Shown here: one piece after another, positions 44,845 to 54,618 of the stretch
How the letters are laid out: every line of letters begins with the position of its first letter
Position numbering within the stretch: position 1 is the first letter of the stretch
NCBI RefSeq assembly: GCF_004363955.1
Contig: NZ_SNZR01000016.1
Coordinates: 124,001-188,000 of the forward strand
DNA from: Enterovirga rhinocerotis
Lineage (GTDB): Bacteria > Pseudomonadota > Alphaproteobacteria > Rhizobiales > Beijerinckiaceae
Direction of reading: 5' to 3'
Length of the DNA: 64,000 bases
Program-made: the position numbers and the translations under genes
The notes under the pieces: generated by a model
The model's input: only the letters and a program-made list of their open reading frames with translations
Told to the model about the DNA's origin: nothing
The model's database searches: none

Positions 44845-46050
44845 TCAGCCCGCCGTGTGCGGGCAGCCGCTCTTCTCCGGCGACAGGAACAGCTTCTCGG
44901 CCGGGATCGTGTCGACGATGCGGTAGATGTCGGCCGGACCCTTCGAGTCCTTCGGGCTCTTCACCTCGACGAGGTACATGTCCATCGTCACCCGGCCGTT
45001 GGACTGGATGCGCGGGTTCTTGAGCATGCCGCCGGTGATGGGCAGGGCCTTCATCGCCTTGTCGACGGCGGCGGGCTCGGTCGTCTTCGCCTCCGCGACG
45101 GCGCGCAGGTAGTGGGTGGTCGCGATATAGGCGAGGGCGTGGCCCATCGTCGGCACCTGATTGCCGTTGCGCGCCATGAAGCGCTTCGCCCAGGCGCGGG
45201 TGTCGTCGTTGGCGTCCCAGTAGAAATTCACCGCGAAGCGGAGGCCCTGCGCCGTATCGAGGCCGAGGGCGACGACGTTGTTGGCGAAGACCAGCATCGA
45301 GATCAGCTTCGACGAGACGCCGAATTCGCGCGCCTGCTTGATCGTGTTGACGAGGTCGGGCCCGGCATTGGCGAGGCCGATCACGTCGGCCCCCGAGGCC
45401 TGGGCGGTGAGAAGGGGCGAGGACATGTCGGCCGTGCCGAGCGGGTGGCGCGTCTCGCCGACCACCTCGCCGCCCGCCGCCTTCACGGCCTTGGTCGCAT
45501 CCGCCGAGAGATTGTGGCCGAAGACGTAGTCGGCGGTGAGAAGATACCACTTCTTGCCGCCGCCCTTGACGACGGCCTCGGCGACCGCGTTGGCGAGTTC
45601 GCCGGTCGACGGCGCCCATTGCGTCCCGTAGGGCGAGCAGCCGGTGCCGGAGAAATTCGCCGCGTAGCCGCCCGAGATCAGCGTCGTGAACTTGCGCTGC
45701 TTGGCATAGGTCTGGATGGCGAGGCCGACGGAGCTCGCACCGCCATTCACCACCGCGACGACACCCCTCTCATCCACGAACTGGCGGGCGAGGGTCGAAC
45801 CGATATCGGGCTTGTTCTGGTGATCGGCGGAGATCACCTCGATCGGCCGGTCCAGGACCTTCCCGCCGAAATCCTCCACGGCCATCTGCGTCGCGAGCAC
45901 CGTGTTGGGGCCGCCATTGGCGGAATACATGCCGGACAGATCGTCGATCACGCCGATCCGGACGGGTTGCTGCGCCGTGGCGACCGTCGCGCCCGCCAAG
46001 GTGAACCCAAGCGCCAGACATGCGCATGACAGCGTCAGACCCGTCCTCAT
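44845..46050 (-). CDS. ABC transporter substrate-binding protein (Leu/Ile/Val-binding type)
   Basis: A 401-residue periplasmic binding protein of the type I fold. A signal peptide (LTLSCACLALGFTLAGATVA, cleaved near TAQQ) precedes VRIGVIDDLSGMYSANGGPN. Hinge segments such as VVNGGASSVG and the family disulphide loop GTGCSPYGTQW are seen. The ligand may be a branched-chain amino acid, amide or aromatic acid. The permease and ATPase genes are not adjacent. The ATG at 46050 has a GGAGAGGG ribosome-binding site; the longer frame does not look like a leader. Confidence 0.92.
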   Translation of the reverse strand: MRTGLTLSCACLALGFTLAGATVATAQQPVRIGVIDDLSGMYSANGGPNTVLATQMAVEDFGGKVLDRPIEVISADHQNKPDIGSTLARQFVDERGVVAVVNGGASSVGLAIQTYAKQRKFTTLISGGYAANFSGTGCSPYGTQWAPSTGELANAVAEAVVKGGGKKWYLLTADYVFGHNLSADATKAVKAAGGEVVGETRHPLGTADMSSPLLTAQASGADVIGLANAGPDLVNTIKQAREFGVSSKLISMLVFANNVVALGLDTAQGLRFAVNFYWDANDDTRAWAKRFMARNGNQVPTMGHALAYIATTHYLRAVAEAKTTEPAAVDKAMKALPITGGMLKNPRIQSNGRVTMDMYLVEVKSPKDSKGPADIYRIVDTIPAEKLFLSPEKSGCPHTAG

Positions 46051-46228
46051 CACTGCATTCCCTCTCCGGTCCCGTGCCGTCGAAGCGGCATTCGGCGAGC
46101 CTGCGGCTCCGGCCGAGCTTTGCGGCAGGGCAGAAGCGGAGTCCATTGCGGAAAATCGACGCGAAGCGGACGGATCGCCCTGTCGCCCATCCGAGCGGTT
46201 GACAGCCGCGCGACCCGCGGCAACTGGA

Positions 46229-46867
46229 ATGCGCATGTGCAAGACAAATCACATGCTCGATCATCTGAAGGATCGGAACCGCGTCTGGGCGAGCCGCAAG
46301 GTCGAGGCCGATCCCGGCTTCTTCAAGCGCCTCATCGGCCAGCAGGCACCCGAATATTTCTGGATCGGATGCTCCGACAGCCGCGTTCCGGCCTCCGAGA
46401 TCGTCGACCTCGATCCCGGCGAGGTCTTCGTGCACCGCAACGTCGCCAACCTCGCCCCGCCGCAGGATGCGAACTACCTCTCGGTGCTGCAATTCGCCGT
46501 CGACGTGCTCAAGGTGAAGCACATCCTCGTCGTCGGACATTACGGCTGCGGCGGCGTCGCGGCCTCGGTCGATGGCAAGCGACGCGGCCTCGTCGACCAC
46601 TGGCTCCAGCCGATCCGCGAGGTCGCGCGCTTCCATTGCGAGGAACTCGAAGCCCTGCCGGAGGGCCGCGAACGCCTCGATCGCCTCTGCGAACTGAACG
46701 TCATGCGGCAGGTCAGGAATGTCGCGACCGACGTCTTCGTCCAGGATGCCTGGGCGCGCGGCCAGACCTTGGCCGTGCATGGCTGGGTCTATTCGATCGG
46801 AAACGGGCTCGTCACGGACATGAACGTCACCGTGACCAATGCCGCGGAAGCCGCGGCGCTGTTCTGA
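46229..46867 (+). CDS. can: Beta-class carbonic anhydrase
   Basis: Interconverts CO2 and bicarbonate. About 212 residues. Zinc ligands are Cys and Asp in GCSDSRVPASE, then His and Cys in VGHYGCGGV. FVHRNVANLAPP is also conserved. The start could be the ATG at 46229, 46235 or 46253; the last gives the shortest and most typical N-terminus (MLDHLKDRN). The gene stands alone, divergent from the binding protein. Confidence 0.95.
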   Translation: MRMCKTNHMLDHLKDRNRVWASRKVEADPGFFKRLIGQQAPEYFWIGCSDSRVPASEIVDLDPGEVFVHRNVANLAPPQDANYLSVLQFAVDVLKVKHILVVGHYGCGGVAASVDGKRRGLVDHWLQPIREVARFHCEELEALPEGRERLDRLCELNVMRQVRNVATDVFVQDAWARGQTLAVHGWVYSIGNGLVTDMNVTVTNAAEAAALF

Positions 46868-46882
46868 TCAGCGCGCGGCACG

Positions 46883-46913
46883 AAAAAGGGCGGCCATCCG
46901 AGGATGACCGCCC
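46883..46913 (-). terminator. Rho-independent terminator of csbD
   Basis: On the minus strand a 12-base stem with one mismatch (GGGCGG-CATCC type arms) and a tiny loop is followed by TTTTT, 20 bases past the csbD stop. This is the clearest intrinsic terminator in the window. It also follows the convergent carbonic anhydrase gene. Confidence 0.75.
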
Positions 46914-46933
46914 CATGATCCGAGATTGTCGGA

Positions 46934-47137
46934 TCAGAACTGCTTCTTGACCGTATCGGCGGCCTTGGACGCCTGGTTCTTGACCTCGCCCATCGTCTGC
47001 TGGGCTTCGCCCTTGGCTTCCTGGGCGAGGCCCTCGGCCTGAAGCTTTTCGCTTCCGGTCATCTTGCCCACGCCCTGCTTGACGTTGCCGGCGGCCTCGT
47101 TGGCCATGCCCTTGATCTTGTCGGTCGTGCCGCTCAT
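46934..47137 (-). CDS. CsbD-family stress protein
   Basis: A 67-residue hydrophilic protein of the CsbD family: MSGTTDKIKGMANEAAGNVK with repeated Lys/Glu/Ala/Gly helix segments (QEAKGEAQQTMGEVKNQASK). It is a common member of general stress regulons, with no known biochemical activity. Its promoter region carries an EcfG-type sequence, and a strong terminator follows. Confidence 0.92.
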   Translation of the reverse strand: MSGTTDKIKGMANEAAGNVKQGVGKMTGSEKLQAEGLAQEAKGEAQQTMGEVKNQASKAADTVKKQF

Positions 47138-47185
47138 CGCTGAACTCCCTCGTGCGGGCCGTGAGGCGCCGCTTCATGGGCATTG

Positions 47186-47211
47186 AACGACGCTCCCATC
47201 CGCAATGTTCC
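47186..47211 (-). promoter_or_regulatory. EcfG-type general stress promoter of csbD
   Basis: On the minus strand GGAAC (47207-47211) and CGTT (47186-47189) are 17 bases apart, the known consensus of the alphaproteobacterial general stress sigma factor. It ends 49 bases before the csbD ATG. Confidence 0.7.
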
Positions 47212-47251
47212 TGGGCGTAACCTTCCGGACGCACGCCCTCCCGGAGGGAAC

Positions 47252-49531
47252 TCAGCCGCCCAGGCCGTAGCCCGCCAGAGCGGCCATGCGCACGATGTCG
47301 GCATCCGTGGCACCGAGCGAGACGATCTGCACGGGCTTGTCCAATCCGACGAGAAGCGGGCCGACCACCGTCGCGCCGCCGAGCTCCTGCAGCATCCGCG
47401 TCGAGATCGAGGCGGAATGGAAGGCCGGCATGACGAGGACGTTGGCGGGGCCGGTCAGGCGGCAGAACGGATAGGCCTTCATGTGCTCGGGGTTCAGCGC
47501 GACGTCCGCCGCCATGTCGCCGTCGTATTCGAAATCGACGCGCATGGAATCCAGGATCTTGACCGCCTCGCGCACGTGCCGCGAGCGCTCTCCCTCCGGA
47601 TGGCCGAAGGTCGAGAAGGCGAGCAGCGCGATCTTCGGGTCCATGCCGAGCCGCCGGGCCACGCCCGCCGCCTCGATCGCGATCTCGGCGAGGGATTTCG
47701 CGTCGGGCATCTCGGTCACGGCGGTGTCGGCGACGAGCACGGTGCGCCCGCGCGTCAGGCAGAGCGAGACGCCGATGACGCGGTGCCCCGGCTTCGGCTC
47801 GATCACGCGCCGGACCTCCTCGAGCGCGACCGAGAAGTTGCGGGTGACGCCCGTGACCATGGCGTCGGCATCGCCGAGCTCGACCATCGAGGCGCCGAAG
47901 GAGTTGCGGTCCTGGTTGATCAGGCGCTGGCAGTCGCGGAACAGATAGCCGTGTCGTTGCAGCTTCTCGTAGAGATATTGCGCATAGGCGACGTTGCGCT
48001 TCGAGACGCGTGCGTTGTGGATCTCGATCCCGGGCCGATCGATCTCGATGCCGGCGGCCTCGGCCGAGGCCTTCACCGTGTCCTCGCGGCCGACCAGGAT
48101 CGCGGTGCCGAGCCCCTGGTTCACGAAGCTCACGGCGGCGCGGATCACCTGCTCCTCCTCGCCTTCGGCGAAGACGACGCGCTTCGGGTATTTCCGGACC
48201 CGGTCGAAGACCTGGGCCAGGATGCCGGCGGTCGGATCGCGCCGCGCCTGGAGTTGGGCCGCGTAGTTGGGGGGGATCGGACGGCCGGCGACGCCGGTCG
48301 CCACCGCGGCCTCGGCCACCGCGACCGGGATGGTCGAGATCAGGCGCGGATCGAACGGCACCGGGATGATGTATTCGCGCCCGAAGCGCGGCCGCGCGCC
48401 CTGATAGGCGGCCGCCACCTCGTCCGGCACGTCCTCGCGCGCGAGATCGGCGAGGGCGCGGACCGCGGCGAGCTTCATCTCCATGTTGATCGTCGTGGCG
48501 CGCACGTCGAGCGCCCCGCGGAAGATGTAGGGAAAGCCGAGGACGTTGTTGACCTGGTTCGGATAATCCGAGCGGCCCGTCGCCATGATGGCGTCGCCGC
48601 GCACCTTCGCGACGTCCTCGGGCGAGATCTCCGGATCCGGGTTCGCCATGGCGAAGATGATGGGATTGGCCGCCATCGAGCGGATCATCTCCGGCGTGAA
48701 GGCGCCCTTGGCCGAGAGGCCGAACACGGCGTCGGCCCCCTCAAGCGCCTCGGCGAGCGTCCGCGCCTTGGTCTCGACCGCGTGGCCGGACTTCCACTGG
48801 TTCATGCCCTCGGTGCGGCCGCGATAGATCACGCCCTTCGTGTCGCAGAGGACGACGTTGTTCGGCGTGAAGCCGAGCGCCTTCAAGAGCTCGACGCAGG
48901 AGATGCCGGCGGAGCCGGCTCCGTTGACGACGAGCTTGGCGTCCTTGAGGTCGCGGCCCGTGAGCTGGAAGGCATTGAGGAGGCCGGCCGCGGCGATGAT
49001 GGCGGTGCCGTGCTGGTCGTCATGGAAGACCGGGATCGGCATCAGCTCCTTGAGCCGCTCCTCGATCATGAAGCATTCGGGGGCCTTGATGTCCTCGAGG
49101 TTGATGCCGCCGAAGGCCGGGTGGAGATGGCGCACGGCCTCGATGAAGGTGTCCGCATCCTCGGTATCGACCTCGATGTCGAAGGAATCGACATCGGCGA
49201 AGCGCTTGAAGAGGACGGCCTTGCCTTCCATCACCGGCTTCGAGGCGAGCGCGCCGCGATTGCCGAGCCCCAGGATCGCCGTTCCGTTCGTGATGACGGC
49301 GACCATGTTGCCCTTGGCGGTGTAGTCGTAGGCCGTGGCCGGATCGTCCGCGATGGCGAGGACGGGGACGGCGACGCCCGGCGAATAGGCGAGCGAGAGA
49401 TCGCGCTGCGTTGCCATGGGCTTGGTCGCCACGACTTCGAGCTTCCCGGGGCGGCCGACCGAATGGAAGTTCAGCGCCTCCTGGTCGGTAAAGGTCGGCC
49501 GCTTGCCGCGCGGAGGGCTGCTGTCGCTCAT
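47252..49531 (-). CDS. maeB: Malic enzyme with C-terminal phosphotransacetylase-like domain
   Basis: Oxidatively decarboxylates malate to pyruvate. 759 residues. The N-terminal malic-enzyme half shows [12 protein letters not shown], the [17 protein letters not shown] metal/substrate segment and the nucleotide loop [15 protein letters not shown]. The C-terminal half (from about residue 430) resembles phosphotransacetylase ([16 protein letters not shown], and the [16 protein letters not shown] end) and is thought to be regulatory, not catalytic. NADP versus NAD preference is not certain from sequence. Start ATG at 49531. Stands alone, divergent from argG. Confidence 0.95.
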   Translation of the reverse strand: MSDSSPPRGKRPTFTDQEALNFHSVGRPGKLEVVATKPMATQRDLSLAYSPGVAVPVLAIADDPATAYDYTAKGNMVAVITNGTAILGLGNRGALASKPVMEGKAVLFKRFADVDSFDIEVDTEDADTFIEAVRHLHPAFGGINLEDIKAPECFMIEERLKELMPIPVFHDDQHGTAIIAAAGLLNAFQLTGRDLKDAKLVVNGAGSAGISCVELLKALGFTPNNVVLCDTKGVIYRGRTEGMNQWKSGHAVETKARTLAEALEGADAVFGLSAKGAFTPEMIRSMAANPIIFAMANPDPEISPEDVAKVRGDAIMATGRSDYPNQVNNVLGFPYIFRGALDVRATTINMEMKLAAVRALADLAREDVPDEVAAAYQGARPRFGREYIIPVPFDPRLISTIPVAVAEAAVATGVAGRPIPPNYAAQLQARRDPTAGILAQVFDRVRKYPKRVVFAEGEEEQVIRAAVSFVNQGLGTAILVGREDTVKASAEAAGIEIDRPGIEIHNARVSKRNVAYAQYLYEKLQRHGYLFRDCQRLINQDRNSFGASMVELGDADAMVTGVTRNFSVALEEVRRVIEPKPGHRVIGVSLCLTRGRTVLVADTAVTEMPDAKSLAEIAIEAAGVARRLGMDPKIALLAFSTFGHPEGERSRHVREAVKILDSMRVDFEYDGDMAADVALNPEHMKAYPFCRLTGPANVLVMPAFHSASISTRMLQELGGATVVGPLLVGLDKPVQIVSLGATDADIVRMAALAGYGLGG

Positions 49532-49693
49532 GTCCTCGGGTCTTTCGTTTCCTCGAGATTCGACCGTAGGGAGCGGAGTCGGCTCGCTCAAGCGTTTTTG
49601 GCCCGTTTTCCGGCAGGCGGGGCGCGTCTTTCCGGCCCCGTTGCACGCGTCGGCGGCGGGCGATATGCCCTGCGCCATCTTCCGGAGCTCCGA

Positions 49694-50929
49694 ATGTCCG
49701 ACACCAAGCAAGTGAAGAAGGTCGTCCTCGCCTATTCGGGCGGCCTCGACACCTCGATCATCCTGAAATGGCTGCAGACCACCTATGGCTGCGAGGTCGT
49801 CACCTTCACGGCCGATCTCGGCCAGGGCGAGGAGCTGGAGCCGGCCCGCAAGAAGGCGGAGCTGCTCGGCATCAAGCCGGAGAACATCTTCATCGAGGAC
49901 CTGCGCGAGGAATTCGTGCGGGACTACGTCTTCCCGATGTTCCGGGCGAACGCCCATTACGAAGGCCTCTATCTCCTCGGCACCTCGATCGCGCGCCCGC
50001 TCATCGGCAAGCGCCAGATCGAGATCGCGGAGGAACTCGGCGCCGACGCGGTCTGCCATGGCGCGACCGGCAAGGGGAACGACCAGGTCCGTTTCGAGCT
50101 GACCTATTACGCGCTCAAGCCCGACGTCACCGTCATCGCGCCCTGGCGCGAATGGGACCTGCGCTCGCGCGAGCAGCTCATCGACTTCGCCGAGAAGCAC
50201 CAGATCCCGATCGCCAAGGACAAGCGCGGCGATGCGCCCTTCTCGGTCGACGCGAACCTCCTGCACTCCTCGTCCGAGGGGAAGGTGCTGGAGGATCCCG
50301 CCGCCGAGGTGCCGGACTACGTCTTCTCGCGCACGATCTCGCCGGAAGAGGCGCCCGACACCCCGACGATCATCACGATCGGCTTCGAGCGCGGCGACCC
50401 GGTCTCGGTCGACGGCACGCCGATGTCTCCGGCGACGCTGCTCAAGCATCTCAACGATCTCGGCCGCGACAACGGCATCGGCCGGCTCGACCTCGTCGAG
50501 AACCGCTTCGTCGGCATGAAGAGCCGCGGCATGTACGAGACGCCCGGCGGCACGATCCTCGCCCTCGCCCACCGCGCCATCGAATCGGTCACGCTCGATC
50601 GCGGGGCGGCGCATCTCAAGGACGAGATCATGCCGAAATATGCCGAGCTCATCTATAACGGCTTCTGGTTCTCGCCCGAGCGCGAGATGCTCCAGGCGCT
50701 GATCGACAAGAGCCAGGAGCTGGTCTCCGGCACGGTGCGTCTCAAGCTCTACAAGGGCGGCGTCCACGTCCTCGGCCGCGAGAGCCCGAACTCGCTCTAC
50801 GACCAGGACCTCGTCACCTTCGAGGAGGGCGCCGTCGCCTACGACCACCGCGACGCGGCCGGCTTCATCAAGCTGAACGCGCTGCGCCTGCGCACGCTCG
50901 CCCAGCGCAGGAAGAAGCTCGGCCTCTGA
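49694..50929 (+). CDS. argG: Argininosuccinate synthase
   Basis: Joins citrulline and aspartate using ATP, next to last step of arginine synthesis; its substrate is made by ArgF, encoded about 18 kb upstream. 411 residues. The ATP-binding P-loop is AYSGGLDTS, and citrulline/aspartate-binding segments are [13 protein letters not shown] and [17 protein letters not shown]. The ATG at 49694 is the normal family start ([17 protein letters not shown]). Confidence 0.97.
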   Translation: MSDTKQVKKVVLAYSGGLDTSIILKWLQTTYGCEVVTFTADLGQGEELEPARKKAELLGIKPENIFIEDLREEFVRDYVFPMFRANAHYEGLYLLGTSIARPLIGKRQIEIAEELGADAVCHGATGKGNDQVRFELTYYALKPDVTVIAPWREWDLRSREQLIDFAEKHQIPIAKDKRGDAPFSVDANLLHSSSEGKVLEDPAAEVPDYVFSRTISPEEAPDTPTIITIGFERGDPVSVDGTPMSPATLLKHLNDLGRDNGIGRLDLVENRFVGMKSRGMYETPGGTILALAHRAIESVTLDRGAAHLKDEIMPKYAELIYNGFWFSPEREMLQALIDKSQELVSGTVRLKLYKGGVHVLGRESPNSLYDQDLVTFEEGAVAYDHRDAAGFIKLNALRLRTLAQRRKKLGL

Positions 50930-50941
50930 CGAGTTCGCCGT

Positions 50942-51682
50942 CTACAGCGTCGGGCTCGTCGTTCCCTTCATCAGGATGGGGCCGGTCGGCCGACCGGTCG
51001 GCGAGCCGGCCTTCGGTTCGAGCGTGATCTCGAAGAGCTGGTTCGGGATCGTGCGGGGCAGGTTCTCGACGGGAAGCCGGATCTGGCGCGCCCGGTCGAG
51101 GATCCCGAGCGAGACGGGGCCATGAGCCCTGTCCCAGAGCGTCCAGACCTGGAGCGATCGATCGTCGGGGACCGCGATCGACTCCAGCGGCAGCAATCGT
51201 GCGCGGCCGTCGGCGAAGATGTCGACAACCGCCGCGGCGCGATGGGTATCGGTGAGCAGGACGGCGACCATGATCGGGCTCGGCTGCCGCGTGGCGGTGA
51301 CGAGGCCGATCGCCAGGGCCGCCGAGGCAGCCGCGAAGGTCGCGGTCCGCCAGACGGGGAGGCTCTGCCAGAAGCCGGCGAGCCAGCCCGATTTCCCCGC
51401 TCGCAGGACGGACCGGCGATCGGCGGCCTGCGCGGCGGCGGGAGCCGCGATCGCGTCCTCGATTCTCTGCCAGAGCGCGTCGTCGGCCGGCACCGGCTCC
51501 GCCGTCGCATCGAGTTCGGCCATCCGCTCCCGCCAGTGCGCGACGGCGGCTGCGAAGGCCGGATCATGCACCTCGCGCTCCGCGGCACGGGCGGTGTCGA
51601 CCTCATCGAGGAGGCCAAAGACGTAGAGCCCCGCATCGAGGTCGCTCTCGTCGTCCGGCGGGGTCGGGGCGGTCGGGCTCAT
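50942..51682 (-). CDS. RskA-family anti-sigma factor
   Basis: A 246-residue membrane anti-sigma factor. A cytosolic N-terminal domain (residues 1-80, with DAGLYVFGLLDEVDTARAAE) would hold the sigma factor. One membrane helix (about 112-131) is followed by the RskA extracytoplasmic domain ending near TLEPKAGSPTGRPTGPIL. The ATG at 51682 overlaps the sigma stop (ATGA). Degradation of such proteins by regulated proteolysis frees the sigma. Confidence 0.9.
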   Translation of the reverse strand: MSPTAPTPPDDESDLDAGLYVFGLLDEVDTARAAEREVHDPAFAAAVAHWRERMAELDATAEPVPADDALWQRIEDAIAAPAAAQAADRRSVLRAGKSGWLAGFWQSLPVWRTATFAAASAALAIGLVTATRQPSPIMVAVLLTDTHRAAAVVDIFADGRARLLPLESIAVPDDRSLQVWTLWDRAHGPVSLGILDRARQIRLPVENLPRTIPNQLFEITLEPKAGSPTGRPTGPILMKGTTSPTL

Positions 51683-52233
51683 GCCATGCACCGGCGCAGG
51701 AGGATCAGCGAGCGCCGCATCCAGGATTTCATCGTGCCGAGCGGCACGCCCAGCCTCCCGGCCAATTCGCCATGGGTCAGGCCACCGGCATAGGCCAGCA
51801 GCACGGCACGGCGTCGGATCGGATCGAGGCCCTCGAGGCAGCGCCGCAGCCGTCCGGCTTCCGAGAGGCGTTCGACCATCGCATCGGCGCGCTCCTCCCC
51901 GCTTTCGAGGGCCATGGGCTCGAAATCGTCGACGAGATCCGTCTTCCGCTCGCTGCGCAGGATGTTCAGCGCCCGGTTGCGGAGGATCGCGTACAGCCAG
52001 GTCCGGGCCGACCCGCGGGTGGAATCGAAACTGGCGGCATGCTGCCAGACGCGGACGAACGTGTCCTGCACCGCCTCCTCCGCCAGGGCCTGCCGGTGCA
52101 GGACGCGCTTCGCGACGCCGAGCATCGAGCGGGATTCGCGCTCGTAGATGAGCCGCAGCGCGGATCGGTCGCCGGCAGCGCAGCCTCTGACAGCTGCGCC
52201 GAGTTCATCGCGCCGCTCTGGATCCGTCCCCAC
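51679..52233 (-). CDS. ECF sigma factor, SigK-like
   Basis: A 184-residue ECF sigma factor. Region 2 is AEEAVQDTFVRVWQHAASFD then RTWLYAILRNRALNILR; region 4 is GLDPIRRRAVLLAYAGGLTH then AGRLGVPLGTMKSWMRRSL. It is paired with the RskA gene and divergent from a DUF4394 gene, the arrangement of the SigK/RskA group. A promoter with the same boxes as the DUF4394 gene lies upstream, so it probably controls itself. Confidence 0.92.
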   Translation of the reverse strand: MGTDPERRDELGAAVRGCAAGDRSALRLIYERESRSMLGVAKRVLHRQALAEEAVQDTFVRVWQHAASFDSTRGSARTWLYAILRNRALNILRSERKTDLVDDFEPMALESGEERADAMVERLSEAGRLRRCLEGLDPIRRRAVLLAYAGGLTHGELAGRLGVPLGTMKSWMRRSLILLRRCMA

Positions 52234-52260
52234 GCGTCCTCCGTGCCCGTCGAGAGGAGA

Positions 52261-52287
52261 CTACACGGCGGCTCGCCCGCTGGATGC
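52261..52287 (-). promoter_or_regulatory. Probable ECF autoregulatory promoter, sigma/rskA side
   Basis: On the minus strand GCATCC (52282-52287) and CGTGTAG (52261-52267) are separated by 14 bases, 28 bases before the sigma start. The same two boxes at the same spacing lie on the other side of the divergence. Confidence 0.7.
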
Positions 52288-52319
52288 TCGGTGCCGGAAA
52301 AAAAAATCTGCGGTGCGGT

Positions 52320-52346
52320 GCATCCGTCCGATGCCGTGCCGTGTAG
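52320..52346 (+). promoter_or_regulatory. Probable ECF promoter, DUF4394 side
   Basis: GCATCC (52320-52325) and CGTGTAG (52340-52346) separated by 14 bases, 45 bases before the DUF4394 gene; identical boxes to the divergent sigma-gene promoter. Confidence 0.7.
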
Positions 52347-52391
52347 CCCCTCCGACCGGTCGCCTCGGCCGGATGTCCAGGGAGATCCATC

Positions 52392-53165
52392 ATGCTGAAA
52401 TCAACCGGCCTCGCCCTCCTCGCCGTCGGCCTCGCCGCGGGTGCCGCCAGGGCGGAGATGGTCGCCGCGCTCGTCGGCGACGACACCATCGCCATGGTCG
52501 ATACGAACGCCAAGAAGGTCACGGGGTCGATGAAGGTGTCGGGGATCTCCGGCACGATCCTCGGGATCGACGTCCGCCCGGCGGACGGGATGCTGTACGC
52601 GGTGATCTCCGACGGCCACATCGTCACGATCGACAAGAGCGGCAAGGCGGCGGTCAAGTCGAAGCTCGAGACCATGCTGCCCGCGGGCGTGATGGCGACG
52701 GTCGATTTCAATCCGGTCGCCGATCGCCTGCGCGTCATCGGGTCCGACGGCACCAACCTGCGCGTCAATGTCGACGACGGAAAGGTGGTCAAGGACGGAA
52801 GCCTGAAATTCGCCGATGCCGACACGATGAAGGGCAAGACGCCGAAGGTCGTGGCCGGCGCCTATACCAATTCGATGAAGGGCGCGAAGGAGACCGTTCT
52901 GTTCGACATCGATGCGTCGGGAACGCTGCTGAAGCAGGCGCCCCCGAACGATGGCGTCCTCAACACGGTCGGGCCGATGGGCATGAGCGGCGACGGCGTC
53001 GCCTTCGACATCGCCTCGGACGGCAAGGGCGGCAATTCCGCCTGGGTGATGGCGGGCGACACGCTCTACAGCGTCGACCTCGCCACCGGAAAGGGCACCA
53101 AGGCCGCCACGATCGCAGGCGTGTCCGGCAAGGTCCGCGACATCGCGGTCATGCCGAAGATGTGA
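52392..53165 (+). CDS. DUF4394-domain exported protein
   Basis: A 257-residue protein with a signal peptide (TGLALLAVGLAAGAARA, then EMVAAL) and the DUF4394 domain, a repeated-strand fold that is probably beta-propeller-like (GTILGIDVRPADGMLYAVI, TVDFNPVADRLRVIGSDGTN). Function unknown. Genes of this family often sit beside SigK/RskA-type pairs. It shares its predicted promoter boxes with the sigma gene, so it is probably a target of that sigma factor. Confidence 0.9.
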   Translation: MLKSTGLALLAVGLAAGAARAEMVAALVGDDTIAMVDTNAKKVTGSMKVSGISGTILGIDVRPADGMLYAVISDGHIVTIDKSGKAAVKSKLETMLPAGVMATVDFNPVADRLRVIGSDGTNLRVNVDDGKVVKDGSLKFADADTMKGKTPKVVAGAYTNSMKGAKETVLFDIDASGTLLKQAPPNDGVLNTVGPMGMSGDGVAFDIASDGKGGNSAWVMAGDTLYSVDLATGKGTKAATIAGVSGKVRDIAVMPKM

Positions 53166-53184
53166 CGGCCCGGCGCCGTAGCCG

Positions 53185-53832
53185 CTACTCGGCCGCGGCG
53201 CCGGTCTCCGTCCGCTGGCGCAGGGCCGCGATCCATTGATCCGGCGTCTGGGCGCCCGAGACCGCCCAGCTGTGGTCGACGATGAAGAAGGGCACGCCCT
53301 GGACGCCGATCTCGCCCGCGCGCCGCTCGAGGGCGACGATCTCCCGGCCCAGCGCCGGGTCGGACAGGGCGGCTTCGGCCGCCGCGCGGTCGAGACCCTG
53401 CTCCTCGGCGATGGCGAGCAGCACGTCGTCCGCGCCGATCTCGCGAGCCTCCTCGAAATAGGCGTGGAGCAGCGCCTGGTTCACGGCCTCGCCGCGCCCA
53501 TTCTTGCTCGCATGGGCGATCAGCCGATGCGCCTTGCGGGTGTTCGGCGTGCGGGCGATCCGGTCGAAAGCGAAGGCGATTCCCTCCTCCGCGCCGCGGG
53601 CGGTCATCTCGCGATCGAGCGTCGCGGCCCGTTCCGAGCCGAATTTCGCGGCCCGGTAGTGCGCGCGCTCCATCCCCTCTTCCGGCATGTCCGGATTGAG
53701 CTCGAAGGGCAGCCACTCGACCGTCGTCTCGCCCCGCAGGCCGAGCTCGTCGAGCGCCTTCTCGAGGCGCCGCTTGCCGATGAAGCACCAGGGGCAGATC
53801 ACGTCGGAAAAGACGGCGATGGACAGCGTCAT
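53185..53832 (-). CDS. DsbA-family FrnE-like thiol oxidoreductase
   Basis: A 215-residue cytosolic thioredoxin-fold protein with no signal peptide. The active site is CPWC in SDVICPWCFIGKRRLE, and the cis-Pro loop is GVQGVPFFIVD. FrnE-like and 2-hydroxychromene-2-carboxylate isomerase families both have this layout. The CxxC site favours a disulphide role over isomerase, which usually lacks the second Cys. It stands alone. Confidence 0.92.
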   Translation of the reverse strand: MTLSIAVFSDVICPWCFIGKRRLEKALDELGLRGETTVEWLPFELNPDMPEEGMERAHYRAAKFGSERAATLDREMTARGAEEGIAFAFDRIARTPNTRKAHRLIAHASKNGRGEAVNQALLHAYFEEAREIGADDVLLAIAEEQGLDRAAAEAALSDPALGREIVALERRAGEIGVQGVPFFIVDHSWAVSGAQTPDQWIAALRQRTETGAAAE

Positions 53833-53983
53833 GACGGTCTCCTTTCGCGGAGCCTAACCCATCCTTCGGGTCGCGCGAACCCGGAGGGGCCGATCCGACG
53901 CGCTCGGTCGCGCCGTGTCCGGATCGCCCCGCCTGTCCCGTCTCCCGTCGCGAGGGCCGCTGCGGCTCCGTGGGGGACACGAT

Positions 53984-54598
53984 ATGGAGATCGGTGCGGA
54001 GCAGGCTGCGGGGCTTCCCGAATTCGCGCTCGCCTACCTCCTGATCATGGCCCTGCCCGGCGCGAATCTTCTCGTCGTCGCTCGCGCGGGCGCGGCCGCC
54101 TCCCGCCGCGGAGCTCTTGCCGCCGCGCTCGGGATCGGCTGCGGCGCCGGGATCCTCGCGATGGCGGCGGCTTCCGGTGCGAGCCTATTCGCCGCCGATC
54201 CCCGAGCCGCGACCCTCGGCAAGCTCGTCCTCGCTGCGATGTTGCTGCTCATCGGCCTCGGCGCGCTCCGCCGGGCCTTCCGCGCCCTCCCGTCCGGCGG
54301 CTGCTCCGACGAGACGCGGATCGCCGGCCATTTCGGGCTGGGCCTGCTCACCGCCGTCACCAATCCCGTGACGAGCACCTTCTTCGTCGGTGCCGTCGTC
54401 GGTGCGCGCATTCCGCCCGGCTCGTTCGTCCTGACCGTCTTCGTCCTCGCGACCGCATGGTTCGGCGGGGTTGCCCTCGGCCTGTCAAACCGCCATCTCC
54501 GCCGCCTCTACGAGCAATCGCGGCGGAGGGTCGATCTCGCGCTCGGGGTCGTCCTGACCGGGGCCGGGATCGTCACGGCGCTGCGGATCCTCGCGTGA
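53984..54598 (+). CDS. LysE-family exporter
   Basis: A 204-residue membrane protein with about six helices and the N-terminal LysE signature LLIMALPGANLLVVARAGAA. The helix with LLTAVTNPVTSTFFVGA is also conserved. The family exports lysine, arginine, threonine or homoserine derivatives; the cargo here is unknown. The ATG at 53984 is preceded by GGGGGAC. The longer frame from 53915 adds a leader without membrane character. Confidence 0.85.
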   Translation: MEIGAEQAAGLPEFALAYLLIMALPGANLLVVARAGAAASRRGALAAALGIGCGAGILAMAAASGASLFAADPRAATLGKLVLAAMLLLIGLGALRRAFRALPSGGCSDETRIAGHFGLGLLTAVTNPVTSTFFVGAVVGARIPPGSFVLTVFVLATAWFGGVALGLSNRHLRRLYEQSRRRVDLALGVVLTGAGIVTALRILA

Positions 54599-54618
54599 CG
54601 GAGCCGCAGCCTGGACGC

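Noticed and set aside
47183-50929. Very long open frames opposite or around maeB and argG, and similar long frames throughout
   Set aside because: In GC-rich DNA the antisense and shifted frames of real genes stay open. Their translations are Arg/Ala/Gly-rich without domains, and real genes with clear motifs occupy the same bases.
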